From an uncultured Flavobacteriales bacterium (GTDB taxonomy: Bacteria; Bacteroidota; Bacteroidia; Flavobacteriales_G; Salibacteraceae), in NCBI GenBank assembly GCA_943788725.1, contig CALSRJ010000006.1, positions 62,001 to 126,000 of the forward strand: 64,000 nt of DNA. Reading direction: 5' to 3'. A model generated the notes under the pieces. The model saw only the letters and a list, made by a program, of their open reading frames with translations, was not told the origin of the DNA and ran no database searches. Position numbers and translations under genes: made by a program. Positions 53,306-61,938 of this stretch are shown here, one piece after another; position 1 is the first letter of the stretch; each line of letters begins with the position of its first letter.

Positions 53306-53596
53306 TTACTTTACTTTAACATTCTTCTTCACCTTGTCAACGAATGTCTTCGCTGGCTTAAAGGCTGGAATATTGTGCGCAGGAATAATGATGGTGGTGT
53401 TTTTGGAAATATTACGTCCCGTTTTTTCAGCCCTCTCTTTCACGATGAAACTTCCAAAACCCCTCAGGTAAACATTCTGTCCACGCGCCAAAGAATTCTT
53501 CACGCTGTTCATGAATGCCTCAACAGTGGTAAGAACCTCCATCTTGTCAACACCTGTCTTTTCCGCGATTTCCGTTACGATTTCTGCCTTCGTCAT
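53306..53596 (-). CDS. HU/IHF family DNA-binding protein
   Basis: This is a histone-like nucleoid protein of 96 residues, the usual length. It begins KAEIVTEIAEKTGVDKMEV, contains the signature NVYLRGFGSFIVKERAEKTG, and its beta-arm has GRNISKNTTIIIPAHNIPAF with the intercalating proline environment. It is first in the operon with TPR, the 30-residue protein and rng. The mRNA leader is about 60 nt if the TATCTTCG at 53660-53667 is the -7 box. Confidence 0.95.
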   Translation of the reverse strand: MTKAEIVTEIAEKTGVDKMEVLTTVEAFMNSVKNSLARGQNVYLRGFGSFIVKERAEKTGRNISKNTTIIIPAHNIPAFKPAKTFVDKVKKNVKVK

Positions 53597-53659
53597 TATT
53601 TCTTCTCTGTTATAAACTTTTGATATTCAGTGATTTTACCAATTTCAAAAAACGGGCTG

Positions 53660-53667
53660 CGAAGATA
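53660..53667 (-). promoter_or_regulatory. -7-like box TATCTTCG for the HU operon
   Basis: TATCTTCG on the minus strand is one base from TAnnTTTG and lies 63 nt upstream of the HU ATG, in the region divergent from mutY. Confidence 0.35.
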
Positions 53668-53702
53668 GAATGATTTTAATACTCTGAAAGCCAAGGTGGA
53701 AG

Positions 53703-53710
53703 TATTTTCG
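53703..53710 (+). promoter_or_regulatory. -7-like box TATTTTCG, 8 nt from the mutY ATG
   Basis: TATTTTCG is one base from TAnnTTTG and ends 8 nt before the mutY ATG at 53719. It shows the same short-leader geometry as the perfect boxes elsewhere in the window. Confidence 0.4.
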
Positions 53711-53718
53711 CGCCTTAA

Positions 53719-54774
53719 ATGATTCAAGCCCGCTCCAGACTTCACCATTGGTACGCTGAAAATAAACGGGACCTCCCTTGGCGCAGTGAGCCAAGCCCTT
53801 ATCGCATCTGGCTATCGGAAATAATTCTACAGCAAACACGTGTCGCCCAAGGAATGGATTATTACCTGCGTTTCGTAGATGCTTTTCCCACCGTCTTCGA
53901 TTTAGCCAACGCCGAAGAAGATAGCATCTTAAAGCTATGGCAGGGACTCGGCTACTACAATCGGGCTCGCAATCTTCATGCAGCAGCAAAACAAGTGGTT
54001 ACGGAGCATAGCGGATCTTTTCCTGATGATTACGATGGGCTGCTTAGCCTAAAAGGCGTCGGACCTTACACCGCCGCCGCCATTGCTTCCATCGCCTACC
54101 ATCTGCCCCATGCGGTAGTGGATGGCAATGTGATACGTGTTTTAGCTCGCGTGCACGGCATTGAAGCACCGGTTGACCAGGGCTTAACTTTGAAGGAAAT
54201 CCAAAACCTTGCAAATGCGTTCCTTTCTAGAGCACATCCCGGAGACCACAACCAAGCGGTGATGGAATTGGGCGCTCTGGTGTGTACACCCCGCACACCA
54301 AACTGCGTAGCATGTCCGCTCAGGGCCGAATGCAAAGCCCACAAACTCGACCTGATCGATAGCATCCCCATCAAGTCGAAAAAGATCAAACGCAGGTCGC
54401 GCTTCTTCCATTACATCATTGCCACTGAAGCAGGAAAAACCGCCATTCAGCAGCGCGGTGAAAAAGACATTTGGGCTGGCTTATACCAGTTTCCCTTGAT
54501 AGAAACCACCACCGACGAAACTTTAACCGACGAACTGATCATAGCCCATCTTAACCTCAACAAAATCAATGTGGTTAGGGTCAACGCTGTTGCTAAGCAC
54601 GTGCTGAGCCACCAAGACATCTATACCCGATTCTACCACACCGAACTACAACTTGAGCAACTAGCCGATTGCAAGCTTGTCACCTTGGAGGAACTTCATA
54701 CGTTTGCCCTCCCGCGATTGATCGATCGGTATCTTGAAAACAAGTCGCTGAGCGAGGGCAAAAAGCGGCATTAA
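53719..54774 (+). CDS. mutY: A/G-specific adenine DNA glycosylase
   Basis: MutY removes adenine paired with 8-oxoguanine. The 351 residues show the catalytic Glu region WLSEIILQQTRVAQGMDYY, the helix-hairpin-helix LLSLKGVGPYTAAAIAS, the catalytic Asp in HAVVDGNVIRVLARVHGI, and the 4Fe-4S cluster ligands C-x6-C-x2-C-x5-C in VCTPRTPNCVACPLRAEC. A NUDIX-like C-terminal domain recognises oxoG (AKHVLSHQDIYTRFYH). It precedes ssb-gldE-gldD, the conserved flavobacterial order. Confidence 0.96.
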   Translation: MIQARSRLHHWYAENKRDLPWRSEPSPYRIWLSEIILQQTRVAQGMDYYLRFVDAFPTVFDLANAEEDSILKLWQGLGYYNRARNLHAAAKQVVTEHSGSFPDDYDGLLSLKGVGPYTAAAIASIAYHLPHAVVDGNVIRVLARVHGIEAPVDQGLTLKEIQNLANAFLSRAHPGDHNQAVMELGALVCTPRTPNCVACPLRAECKAHKLDLIDSIPIKSKKIKRRSRFFHYIIATEAGKTAIQQRGEKDIWAGLYQFPLIETTTDETLTDELIIAHLNLNKINVVRVNAVAKHVLSHQDIYTRFYHTELQLEQLADCKLVTLEELHTFALPRLIDRYLENKSLSEGKKRH

Positions 54775-54778
54775 TCAC

Positions 54779-54786
54779 TAAGTTTG
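54779..54786 (+). promoter_or_regulatory. -7 box TAAGTTTG for ssb-gldE-gldD
   Basis: TAAGTTTG matches TAnnTTTG, 19 nt upstream of the ssb ATG and just after the mutY stop. Confidence 0.5.
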
Positions 54787-54805
54787 TTTAAATCCAATTG
54801 TAGAA

Positions 54806-55270
54806 ATGGCAGGTGGCGTAAATAAGGTAATCTTGATAGGAAACCTGGGGACAGACCCAGAGGTAAAAACATTGACAAGTGGCACCAAAGTAGCCCGTCT
54901 ACGGATCGCTACCTCTGAATCGTATACGAACAAGGAGGGCGAACGCGTGACCAACACAGAATGGCACAGTGTCAACTTGTGGAGGGGATTGGCTGAAGTG
55001 GCTGAGAAATACCTCAAAACAGGAAACACCATCTACGTAGAAGGAAAATTGCGCACCCGCAGCTATGACGATAAAGACGGCGTCACCCGTTACGTCACTG
55101 AAATTGAAGGCGACAACATGACCATGTTGGGCGGCCGAAACGACGGAGGTGGATCCTCACCCTCTCAGAGTGCTAGTCCAGCAGCGTCAAAACCAGCTGC
55201 ATCAAAACCGCAGGCTACTAAGCCAGCAGAAAGTGCTTCTGACGGTGACGACGATGACCTTCCCTTCTAA
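54806..55270 (+). CDS. ssb: single-stranded DNA-binding protein
   Basis: SSB coats single-stranded DNA and recruits repair and replication proteins through its C-terminal tip. The 154 residues begin GGVNKVILIGNLGTDPEVKT, continue through the OB-fold (TEWHSVNLWRGLAEVAEKYL, GNTIYVEGKLRTRSYDDKDG), then a Ser/Ala/Pro/Lys linker, and end with the acidic tip DGDDDDLPF. It lies 15 bp before gldE. Confidence 0.97.
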   Translation: MAGGVNKVILIGNLGTDPEVKTLTSGTKVARLRIATSESYTNKEGERVTNTEWHSVNLWRGLAEVAEKYLKTGNTIYVEGKLRTRSYDDKDGVTRYVTEIEGDNMTMLGGRNDGGGSSPSQSASPAASKPAASKPQATKPAESASDGDDDDLPF

Positions 55271-55285
55271 CTAAACCGAAGTAAT

Positions 55286-56623
55286 TTGGACCCTGGCGAA
55301 CCGTCAACGAGTATCCTACTAGACATTCTTCTCCCATGGAATTATTCCGTGGTCTTCGGAATGGTAGCGATGCTCATCCTACTCCTTCTTTCCGCCTTGA
55401 TCAGCGGATCTGAAGTAGCCTTTTTCTCGCTCTCTCCTCAAGACAAGCAACAGCTCGAAGAAGAAGAATCCAGCAGCTCGAAACTGGTCATCGAACTGCT
55501 CAAGCGACCCAAGACATTATTGGCGACCATCCTCATCGGTAACAACTTGGTGAACGTGGCCATCATCATCCTTTCATCGCTCATCATGGAGATGATGTTC
55601 GATTTTGCCGGGCGCGAAGTTTTGGCCTTCGTCATCCAAGTCATGGCCGTCACATTGATCATCCTGATCGTCGGCGAGATTTCGCCAAAAGTTTACGCAT
55701 CCAAGCAAGCTTTGCGTTTGAGCCTGTTCATGTCACGTCCACTAGCCGCCATGCGAAAAGTATTCTGGCCCCTTTCTCAAATCTTGGTCAAAAGCACACG
55801 CCGTATTGATCAGAAGGCCCGAGAGTCAGATAGTGGAGGTTTGATTACAGCAGATGAGCTAAATCATGCATTGGAACTCACAACAGATCACACCACAGGA
55901 GAGGATGAGAAACGCATCCTCAGCGGTATCGTAAAATTTGGCTCTACCGAAGTACGTCAAGTAATGACCCCACGCGTAGACGTGATTTCGTTCAGCGTAA
56001 ACATCAGTTACAAAGAACTCAATGAAAAGATCATCGAAAATGGGTACAGTCGGATCCCGATTTTCGAAGAGTCGTTCGACAGCGTGTTGGGGATCCTATA
56101 TGTAAAAGATCTGCTGAACCACCTGAATGAAGCTGACGACTTCAATTGGCGCACCCTTCTCCGACCTACTACGTTTGTGACCGAAAACAAAAAGTTGGAC
56201 GACTTGCTGCGCGAATTTCAAGACGATAAAAACCACATGGCGGTGGTAGTAGATGAGTACGGTGGCACTTCAGGGGTTATTTCGCTGGAAGACATCATTG
56301 AAGAAATCGTAGGAGAAATCAGCGATGAATTTGACGAAGATGAATTGGTCTACACCAAAATCGACGACCAGAACTATGTTTTCGAAGGCAAGACTGCGCT
56401 CATCGACATGTACCGGGTGTTGGATATTGATGGCGAAGATTTTGAAAAGGTGAAAGGCGATAGTGATTCGATCGCAGGCTTCATCCTTGAACTTTCGGAG
56501 AAAATCCCGCAGAAGAACGAGCGCATTCGTTTCAAGCACTATCAATTCACCGTAGAAGCAGCCGATAAGCGCCGCATCAAGCGCATCAAATTGACCATTC
56601 TTCCAAACGAAGAGGGCAAATGA
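55286..56623 (+). CDS. gldE: gliding motility-associated protein GldE (DUF21/CBS)
   Basis: GldE is a CNNM/CorC-like membrane protein that, with GldD, belongs to the gliding and type IX secretion gene set. The 445 residues comprise a TTG start (DPGEPSTS is the usual family opening), a DUF21 membrane domain (VFGMVAMLILLLLSALISGS, LIGNNLVNVAIIILSSLI, VIQVMAVTLIILIVGEISPK), a CBS pair (VRQVMTPRVDVISFSV, ILYVKDLLNHL, MAVVVDEYGGTSGVISLEDI), and a CorC-HlyC domain. It overlaps gldD by 4 bp. Confidence 0.93.
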   Translation: MDPGEPSTSILLDILLPWNYSVVFGMVAMLILLLLSALISGSEVAFFSLSPQDKQQLEEEESSSSKLVIELLKRPKTLLATILIGNNLVNVAIIILSSLIMEMMFDFAGREVLAFVIQVMAVTLIILIVGEISPKVYASKQALRLSLFMSRPLAAMRKVFWPLSQILVKSTRRIDQKARESDSGGLITADELNHALELTTDHTTGEDEKRILSGIVKFGSTEVRQVMTPRVDVISFSVNISYKELNEKIIENGYSRIPIFEESFDSVLGILYVKDLLNHLNEADDFNWRTLLRPTTFVTENKKLDDLLREFQDDKNHMAVVVDEYGGTSGVISLEDIIEEIVGEISDEFDEDELVYTKIDDQNYVFEGKTALIDMYRVLDIDGEDFEKVKGDSDSIAGFILELSEKIPQKNERIRFKHYQFTVEAADKRRIKRIKLTILPNEEGK

Positions 56624-57234
56624 AACGATTCATCCTCTTTTCGCTGATTGGCCTATTCGGGTTCACGGCCTGCGAAGACGATTACACGCCCAAGCCACAT
56701 GCCTATGCCCGGGTTGACCTCCCCGCGCACGAGTACATTCACGCTGGCGGAGAGCAATGGCATTGTCCCTATTCTTTTGATTTTTCGAAGTACAGCGCCA
56801 TCACGGTTGATCCGAAACTTCAGAAGAGAAACTGCTGGTACAATATCTATTATCCGCGCTATAAGGCCACCCTTCACCTTACCTACACCGATCTCAACGA
56901 CGACCTTGGACAGCACATCGAAGACAGTCGGAAATTGGCGATGAAGCACATTTCGAAAGCCGCCCAGATCGAGGAGACCCTGATCGAATTTCCAGATAAG
57001 AACGTCTATGGAATCGTGTATGATTTTGCCGGTGAGACGGCCTCGGACATGCAGTTCTTCCTGACCGATAGCACCGATCATTTCTTACGCGGTGCGCTCT
57101 ATTTTAGGGTTCGACCAAACAAGGATAGTTTGGCGCCCGTGATTACCTATATCAAGCAAGACATCTCACACCTGATTGGCTCCCTCACGTGGTCCGCTGA
57201 AAAGAGTGCTGATGGTACAAGTACACAACGCTGA
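56620..57234 (+). CDS. gldD: gliding motility lipoprotein GldD
   Basis: GldD is a lipoprotein needed for gliding in flavobacteria. The 204 residues have a signal and lipobox (FILFSLIGLFGFTAC) followed by EDDYTPKPHAYARVDLPAHE, the family opening, then WYNIYYPRYKATLHLTYTDL, EFPDKNVYGIVYDFAG, and FLRGALYFRVRPNKDSLAPV. Its last 50 bp overlap the 3' end of ctaA on the other strand, so the C-terminus LTWSAEKSADGTSTQR is encoded in shared DNA. Confidence 0.93.
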   Translation: MKRFILFSLIGLFGFTACEDDYTPKPHAYARVDLPAHEYIHAGGEQWHCPYSFDFSKYSAITVDPKLQKRNCWYNIYYPRYKATLHLTYTDLNDDLGQHIEDSRKLAMKHISKAAQIEETLIEFPDKNVYGIVYDFAGETASDMQFFLTDSTDHFLRGALYFRVRPNKDSLAPVITYIKQDISHLIGSLTWSAEKSADGTSTQR

Positions 57235-58210
57235 GCAACACCACCATCGCAAATACTTGATGGATCACACCCATGTAGATGGGTACTTCCATGAGCAGGG
57301 TGGTCACCCCAAGAATAAACTGGAGGCCAATTGTCACGCTCAAGATCATTCCACCCAAACGCTGATCTGGCCGCCAAGCCTTTGACTTCCGCCAAAGTAG
57401 CAGCGCCAAGACCAATACGATCATGCCGAGTGTTCGATGAATGAATTGCACCCCAGACCTTCCCTCAAAAAAATTCGAGATCAACGGTTCTATTACCGTT
57501 ACCGCAGGGGCTATAACATAGCCATCCATCAACGGCCAAGTATTGTGTATCCAGCCTGCTCGAAGTCCGGCTACAAAAGCTCCCCATATGATCTGTACGA
57601 AAACAGCCACGCCGATCCAAGCGACGAAAGGTCGACCTGAGGATACTTCAGCTGTTTGCTGTCCATAGTTTCGATATCTGAGCGCCACCCAGAAGATATA
57701 ACTGCATGCGATGAAGGCCGTCGACAAGTGAGCCGCTAGCCGGTATTGGCTGACCCTTGGCACATCCACCAATCCGCTTTTTACCATGAACCAGCCTAAA
57801 AAGGCTTGGAATGCACCGAGTCCCAGAATGATGAAAAAGTGCTTGAGCAGGTCTTTTGGAATCCACTTTTTCCAGAGAAAAAAGGCAAACGGAAGGAGAA
57901 AGACCATTCCGATCATCCGACCGAACATGCGATGGATGTATTCCCACCAATAGATCGATTTGAAGTCCTCAAGCGAGAAATGGTTGTGTACTTCTTTGAA
58001 TTCAGGCGAAGCTTGGTAATGGGTAAACTCTTGTTGCCAAGCTGCTTCGGTTGAAGGTGGAAGCGAACCGGCAAAACTCCAATGAACCATGGAGAGGCCC
58101 GAATGCGTCAGGCGGGTAATACCTCCGATCACCACCATGCCCAAAACGAGCAGGATACCGAGGTACAACCAATAGGTTACGAACTTTTTAGGGGAGAATG
58201 AATGTGTCAT
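57185..58210 (-). CDS. ctaA: heme A synthase (COX15/CtaA)
   Basis: CtaA oxidises heme O to heme A for aa3-type cytochrome oxidase. The 341 residues hold eight predicted membrane helices with the duplicated four-helix layout. Heme-ligand histidines are seen in WWEYIHRMFGRMIGM, YRLAAHLSTAFIA, VQFIHRTLGMIVLV and MGVIHQVFAMVVLL. The N-terminus has VIGGITRLTHSGLSMVHW, typical of the type without the Cys pair. I start it at the ATG at 58208-58210. The 3' end overlaps gldD by 50 bp. Confidence 0.95.
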   Translation of the reverse strand: MTHSFSPKKFVTYWLYLGILLVLGMVVIGGITRLTHSGLSMVHWSFAGSLPPSTEAAWQQEFTHYQASPEFKEVHNHFSLEDFKSIYWWEYIHRMFGRMIGMVFLLPFAFFLWKKWIPKDLLKHFFIILGLGAFQAFLGWFMVKSGLVDVPRVSQYRLAAHLSTAFIACSYIFWVALRYRNYGQQTAEVSSGRPFVAWIGVAVFVQIIWGAFVAGLRAGWIHNTWPLMDGYVIAPAVTVIEPLISNFFEGRSGVQFIHRTLGMIVLVLALLLWRKSKAWRPDQRLGGMILSVTIGLQFILGVTTLLMEVPIYMGVIHQVFAMVVLLSVVYLYHQHSFQRTT

Positions 58211-58242
58211 ATTATACTCTAACAAACGAGTACAAAAATGGA

Positions 58243-58491
58243 TCAGAGAATGAAACGAAGCGCGTCAAATACATTCGGAAATTTGAATCCTTCGGACTCT
58301 TCCTCTGAAGATCGCTTTTTGTTCATTTTGTTCTCTGCGAAGTCAATGACCTCTTCGGTACTCATCGTTTGAACGGTTCCGTTCTTCGGATTTTCAACCG
58401 TGCATACACGGTTGCTATCAGCATTCATCCCTGAAAACCCAAGGACGATGACAAAAGAGATTGCGAGAAATTTGTATACTGGTGCTCTCAT
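58243..58491 (-). CDS. 82-aa exported protein of unknown function
   Basis: I do not recognise the family. A signal peptide (VYKFLAISFVIVLGFSGM) is followed by about 60 polar residues with VCTVENPKNGTVQTMSTEE and an acidic Lys/Glu/Ser stretch, ending FPNVFDALRFIL. The mature protein would be a small periplasmic or secreted peptide with a single Cys. The start ATG is 7 nt after a perfect TACATTTG -7 box, which itself lies in a perfect palindrome, so this is a real and probably regulated gene. Its stop is 32 bp upstream of ctaA. Confidence 0.75.
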   Translation of the reverse strand: MRAPVYKFLAISFVIVLGFSGMNADSNRVCTVENPKNGTVQTMSTEEVIDFAENKMNKKRSSEEESEGFKFPNVFDALRFIL

Positions 58492-58509
58492 GACTACACA
58501 AATGTAGTC
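58492..58509. promoter_or_regulatory. perfect palindrome over the -7 box of the 82-aa exported protein gene
   Basis: GACTACA-CAAA-TGTAGTC is a perfect 7-bp inverted repeat with a 4-bp centre. The minus-strand -7 box TACATTTG occupies 58506-58499, so one arm and the centre are the promoter core, and the other arm covers the predicted start site and abuts the ATG. It is a candidate operator. Confidence 0.6.
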
Positions 58510-58540
58510 GGAAAAAGGAAAGAATGGTTGCGTCTGTCCG

Positions 58541-58569
58541 TTTGTTGTGTTCTGCGCAGGCTATCTTTG
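58541..58569 (+). promoter_or_regulatory. promoter of tatC
   Basis: TTTG (58541-58544), a 17-nt spacer and TATCTTTG (58562-58569) match the full Bacteroidota consensus. The tatC ATG is 12 nt downstream, giving a leader of about 9 nt. Confidence 0.7.
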
Positions 58570-58581
58570 CCGGCTTTATCC

Positions 58582-59421
58582 ATGGCAAACGAAGAACGCA
58601 TAGACGAAGAGGCTGAAATGTCTTTCCTTGACCACCTCGAAATCCTCCGGTGGCATTTGGTCAGATCAATCAGCGCTGTAATGCTCGCGGCCATTGGCTC
58701 CTTCATTTTCAAAGGCTTCATTTTTGACGTCCTCATTTTTGGACCGAAAAGCCCGGACTTCATTACCTACCGAGCACTGTGTGCCTTTTCCAATAAACTG
58801 AGTCAATGGATCCCAACCCTCTTTCCCGACGGTGCGATTTGCATCGGACAGGACCTTCCCGACCTGATTAACTTGACCATGGCGGGTCAATTTTCGGCCC
58901 ACATTCTTACCTCCTTGGTGGCTGGGGTCATCATCGCCTTCCCTTTCATCCTTTGGGAGGTTTGGCGCTTCATAGGTCCTGGATTGAAAAAGCAAGAACG
59001 GAACATGGCCAGGGGTTTCATCGCCGCGGCTTCTCTCCTCTTTTTCTCCGGCGTGCTGTTCGGTTACTACGTCATCTGTCCGCTTTCGATCAACTTCTTC
59101 TTCAACTATCAAGTCAGCGACACGGTGTTGAACAGTCCGACCTTGTCTACCTACATTTCGTTGATTACCAGCGTAGTCATTGCCTGCGGAGCGGTGTTTG
59201 AATTACCCATTCTCGTGTACTTCCTCACCAAGGTTGGACTCGTCACCCCTAAAATGCTCAAGGCCTTCCGCCGCCATGCATTTGTTTCCGCGTTGATCCT
59301 CTCAGCGGTGATCACGCCACCTGACGTATTCAGTCAGATTCTCGTCTCTATACCGATTTTGATCCTGTACGAACTTAGTATCTGGATCTCTCGTATTGTT
59401 ACCAAGCGGGAAGCTGCTTAA
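58582..59421 (+). CDS. tatC: Sec-independent protein translocase subunit TatC
   Basis: TatC is the receptor for twin-arginine signal peptides in the inner membrane. From the ATG at 58582 it is 279 residues with six membrane helices. Signatures are MSFLDHLEILRWHLVRSISA near the N-terminus, PFILWEVWRFIGPGLKKQER, and the conserved FGYYVICPLSINFFFNYQ and VITPPDVFSQILVSIPILIL. The start is supported by the family MSFLDHLEEL pattern and by the promoter at 58541-58569. tatA/B is not in the window. Confidence 0.96.
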   Translation: MANEERIDEEAEMSFLDHLEILRWHLVRSISAVMLAAIGSFIFKGFIFDVLIFGPKSPDFITYRALCAFSNKLSQWIPTLFPDGAICIGQDLPDLINLTMAGQFSAHILTSLVAGVIIAFPFILWEVWRFIGPGLKKQERNMARGFIAAASLLFFSGVLFGYYVICPLSINFFFNYQVSDTVLNSPTLSTYISLITSVVIACGAVFELPILVYFLTKVGLVTPKMLKAFRRHAFVSALILSAVITPPDVFSQILVSIPILILYELSIWISRIVTKREAA

Positions 59422-59457
59422 ACTTGTAGGCAGACCTACTATTGACCTGGCTTTCAA

Positions 59458-61938
59458 ATGGACCAAATCAGCCTAAGACGCATTGCTTCTTTCATCACCC
59501 TGTTGATGTTGATCAGCGGCGCTGCCATGGCTCAAAAAACCATCGTCACTGGCAAGGTGCTCGACGCCGCCTCTGGAGAGCCACTTCCTTTCGTCAACGT
59601 CTTCTTCAAGGACAGCAAGATCGGCACGGCGAGCGACATCAACGGCTACTACCGCATTGAAACGTACTACCCTACCGATTCCCTGGTCGCTTCTATGGTG
59701 GGTTATTCGCGCATTGCTCATAAGGTCAAAGCAGACTTGGCACAAGTGGTTGACTTCAAGATGCCCGTTTCCGGTATCGCCTTGGGGGAAATAATGGTGG
59801 TCGGAGACCGAAAGGAAAAAGATCCTGCACTGGAAATCATGAAGCGCGTTGTGCGCAACAAGAAGGCCAACAACCGAGAGAAGTTGGACGCCTATGAGTA
59901 TTCGGTGTACAACAAGATTGAATTCGACATGAACAACATCGGCGAAGCGTTTAAAAACCGTCGCGTGATGCGCCCCTTCGAATTCATTTTTGAAAACATC
60001 GATTCTACTTCCGAGGAAAAGCCCTTCTTACCCATCTTCCTCACGGAATCCAAGTCGCATTATTTCTACAGCCGTAACCCAAAGAACAGTAAGGAGGTGA
60101 TCGAAGCGACAAAAGTGGCGGGCGTAAAAAACGAGAGCGTAAGTCAGTTTCTGGGAGACATGTACCAGAACACCAACATTTACGACAACTACATCGGAGC
60201 CTTCGGAAAAAGCTTTGTGAGTCCGATAGCGGACCTCGGCAATTTGAGCTACAAATACTTCCTACTGGACAGCGCCGTGCTTGACAACCGGTACAAGTGC
60301 TATAAAATCGCATTCCTTCCCCGTAGAAAAGGCGAGATGGTCTTTGAGGGAGAAATGTGGGTACACGACACCACCTTCGCGGTAAAGCAGATTGAAGCGA
60401 CCATTCAAAAGGATGCAAACATCAACTGGATCAATGGATTCAAGGTGTACCACGAATACAACCAAGTGGCGCCAGAAGTGTGGATGCTCACCAAAGAGAA
60501 CGTGGTGGTTGATTTTAATGTCAGTGAAAAGGCGGTTGGGTTCTACGGAAGAAAGACCACCATCTACGATGACTTTACCATCAATCAACCTAAAGACGAA
60601 GACTTCTTTCAGGCTTTCAGCGACATTGAAGTAGCCGAAGACGCAAACGACAAATCTGCCGACTACTGGGAACAGCAGAGACCCGAAGAATTGAGTGCGA
60701 CAGAATCGCAGATCTACCAAATGGTGGACACCATCCAGCACATACCCGCCTTCCGCACCTATGTGGACATCATCACCCTTTTCGTGACGGGCTACAAGGA
60801 ATTCAAATATGTAGACCTCGGCCCGTACTTCACCTTCATCAGCTACAATCAAATCGAAGGATTGCGTCTTCGGGCGGGAGGCAAGACCAACGCCGATTTT
60901 AGTACCCGAATCGAGTTCTCAGGCTACATAGCATATGGATTGAAGGATCAACTCATCAAATACTCAGGCGGCAACAGAATTTTTCTATCGAAAAAACCGC
61001 GACAAATCCTAAGCCTCTCGCATCGGCGTGATTTAGAGCAATTGGGTGTCAGCGCAAATGCATGGCAGACCGATAACATCTTATCTTCCGTCTTTCGACG
61101 CACTCCGAACAACCAACTCAATGCCTTTGAGGAATACAAGATCGGTTACGACATTGAGTTTATTCCCGGCTGGAGTGCGGCCGTGGGCTTCAACCGCCGA
61201 GACATTTGGTCGGTAGGGGCAATCCCTTTCCAACAAGAAGCATCCGACGGCACATTGCGGAACATCAATCGCATCAGCACCTCAGAGGTGCGCGTTTCTA
61301 CCCGCATCGCGCTCGGAGAAAAGTTCCTAAACGGAGAGCTTGACAGAGTGAGCCTCGGCACCAAGAATCCGATCGTACGCGCAGATGCCGCTTTCGGCAT
61401 CAAAGGTTTTTTAAGCGGCGAATACGAATACCAGCGGGTATCGATCAACCTGCAAGACCGCATCGAATTCAACCCGATCGGGATGAGCGACATTACCATC
61501 GAAGTTGGAAAAATCTGGGGCACGCTGCCTTTTCCTTTACTTCAGCTCTACAGTGGCAACGAGACCTACTTCTATGATGCCTATGCTTACAACCTCATGA
61601 ATTTCTATGAATTTGTGGGAGATCAATGGGCTTCGATCTTTTGGGTCCACCATTTTAATGGACTCTTCTTCAACAAAGTACCCTTGATGCGAAAGCTAAA
61701 GTGGCGCGAAGTGGCTTCGATGCGCGCGGCAATCGGAGACCTGTCTGACAAACACGCCAGTGAAATGGTCTTTCCAAAAGACTTGTTCAACTTAGACAGG
61801 CCCTATGTAGAGGTAGGAGCTGGCATAGAGAACATTTTAAAAATCTTTAGGGTTGACGCATTGTGGAGATTGACATATTTGAACAATCCTGACGTTGTAC
61901 CTTTCGGCATCAGAACAACTTTCCAAATCGACTTCTAA
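59458..61938 (+). CDS. DUF5686 / carboxypeptidase-regulatory-like outer-membrane protein
   Basis: The 826-residue protein has a signal peptide ([18 protein letters not shown]), a carboxypeptidase-D regulatory-like beta-sandwich at about 25-115 ([40 protein letters not shown]), then the DUF5686 domain beginning [20 protein letters not shown]. The C-terminal two-thirds alternates in short amphipathic strands and ends in [10 protein letters not shown], with a terminal aromatic residue, as in outer-membrane beta-barrels. It resembles TonB-receptor-like proteins without a plug. The function is unknown. lptB follows immediately. Confidence 0.88.
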   Translation: MDQISLRRIASFITLLMLISGAAMAQKTIVTGKVLDAASGEPLPFVNVFFKDSKIGTASDINGYYRIETYYPTDSLVASMVGYSRIAHKVKADLAQVVDFKMPVSGIALGEIMVVGDRKEKDPALEIMKRVVRNKKANNREKLDAYEYSVYNKIEFDMNNIGEAFKNRRVMRPFEFIFENIDSTSEEKPFLPIFLTESKSHYFYSRNPKNSKEVIEATKVAGVKNESVSQFLGDMYQNTNIYDNYIGAFGKSFVSPIADLGNLSYKYFLLDSAVLDNRYKCYKIAFLPRRKGEMVFEGEMWVHDTTFAVKQIEATIQKDANINWINGFKVYHEYNQVAPEVWMLTKENVVVDFNVSEKAVGFYGRKTTIYDDFTINQPKDEDFFQAFSDIEVAEDANDKSADYWEQQRPEELSATESQIYQMVDTIQHIPAFRTYVDIITLFVTGYKEFKYVDLGPYFTFISYNQIEGLRLRAGGKTNADFSTRIEFSGYIAYGLKDQLIKYSGGNRIFLSKKPRQILSLSHRRDLEQLGVSANAWQTDNILSSVFRRTPNNQLNAFEEYKIGYDIEFIPGWSAAVGFNRRDIWSVGAIPFQQEASDGTLRNINRISTSEVRVSTRIALGEKFLNGELDRVSLGTKNPIVRADAAFGIKGFLSGEYEYQRVSINLQDRIEFNPIGMSDITIEVGKIWGTLPFPLLQLYSGNETYFYDAYAYNLMNFYEFVGDQWASIFWVHHFNGLFFNKVPLMRKLKWREVASMRAAIGDLSDKHASEMVFPKDLFNLDRPYVEVGAGIENILKIFRVDALWRLTYLNNPDVVPFGIRTTFQIDF

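Noticed and set aside
60262-60852. 196-codon open frame antisense to the DUF5686 gene
   Set aside because: It is a shadow of a well-supported 826-residue protein, with no signal or domain of its own.
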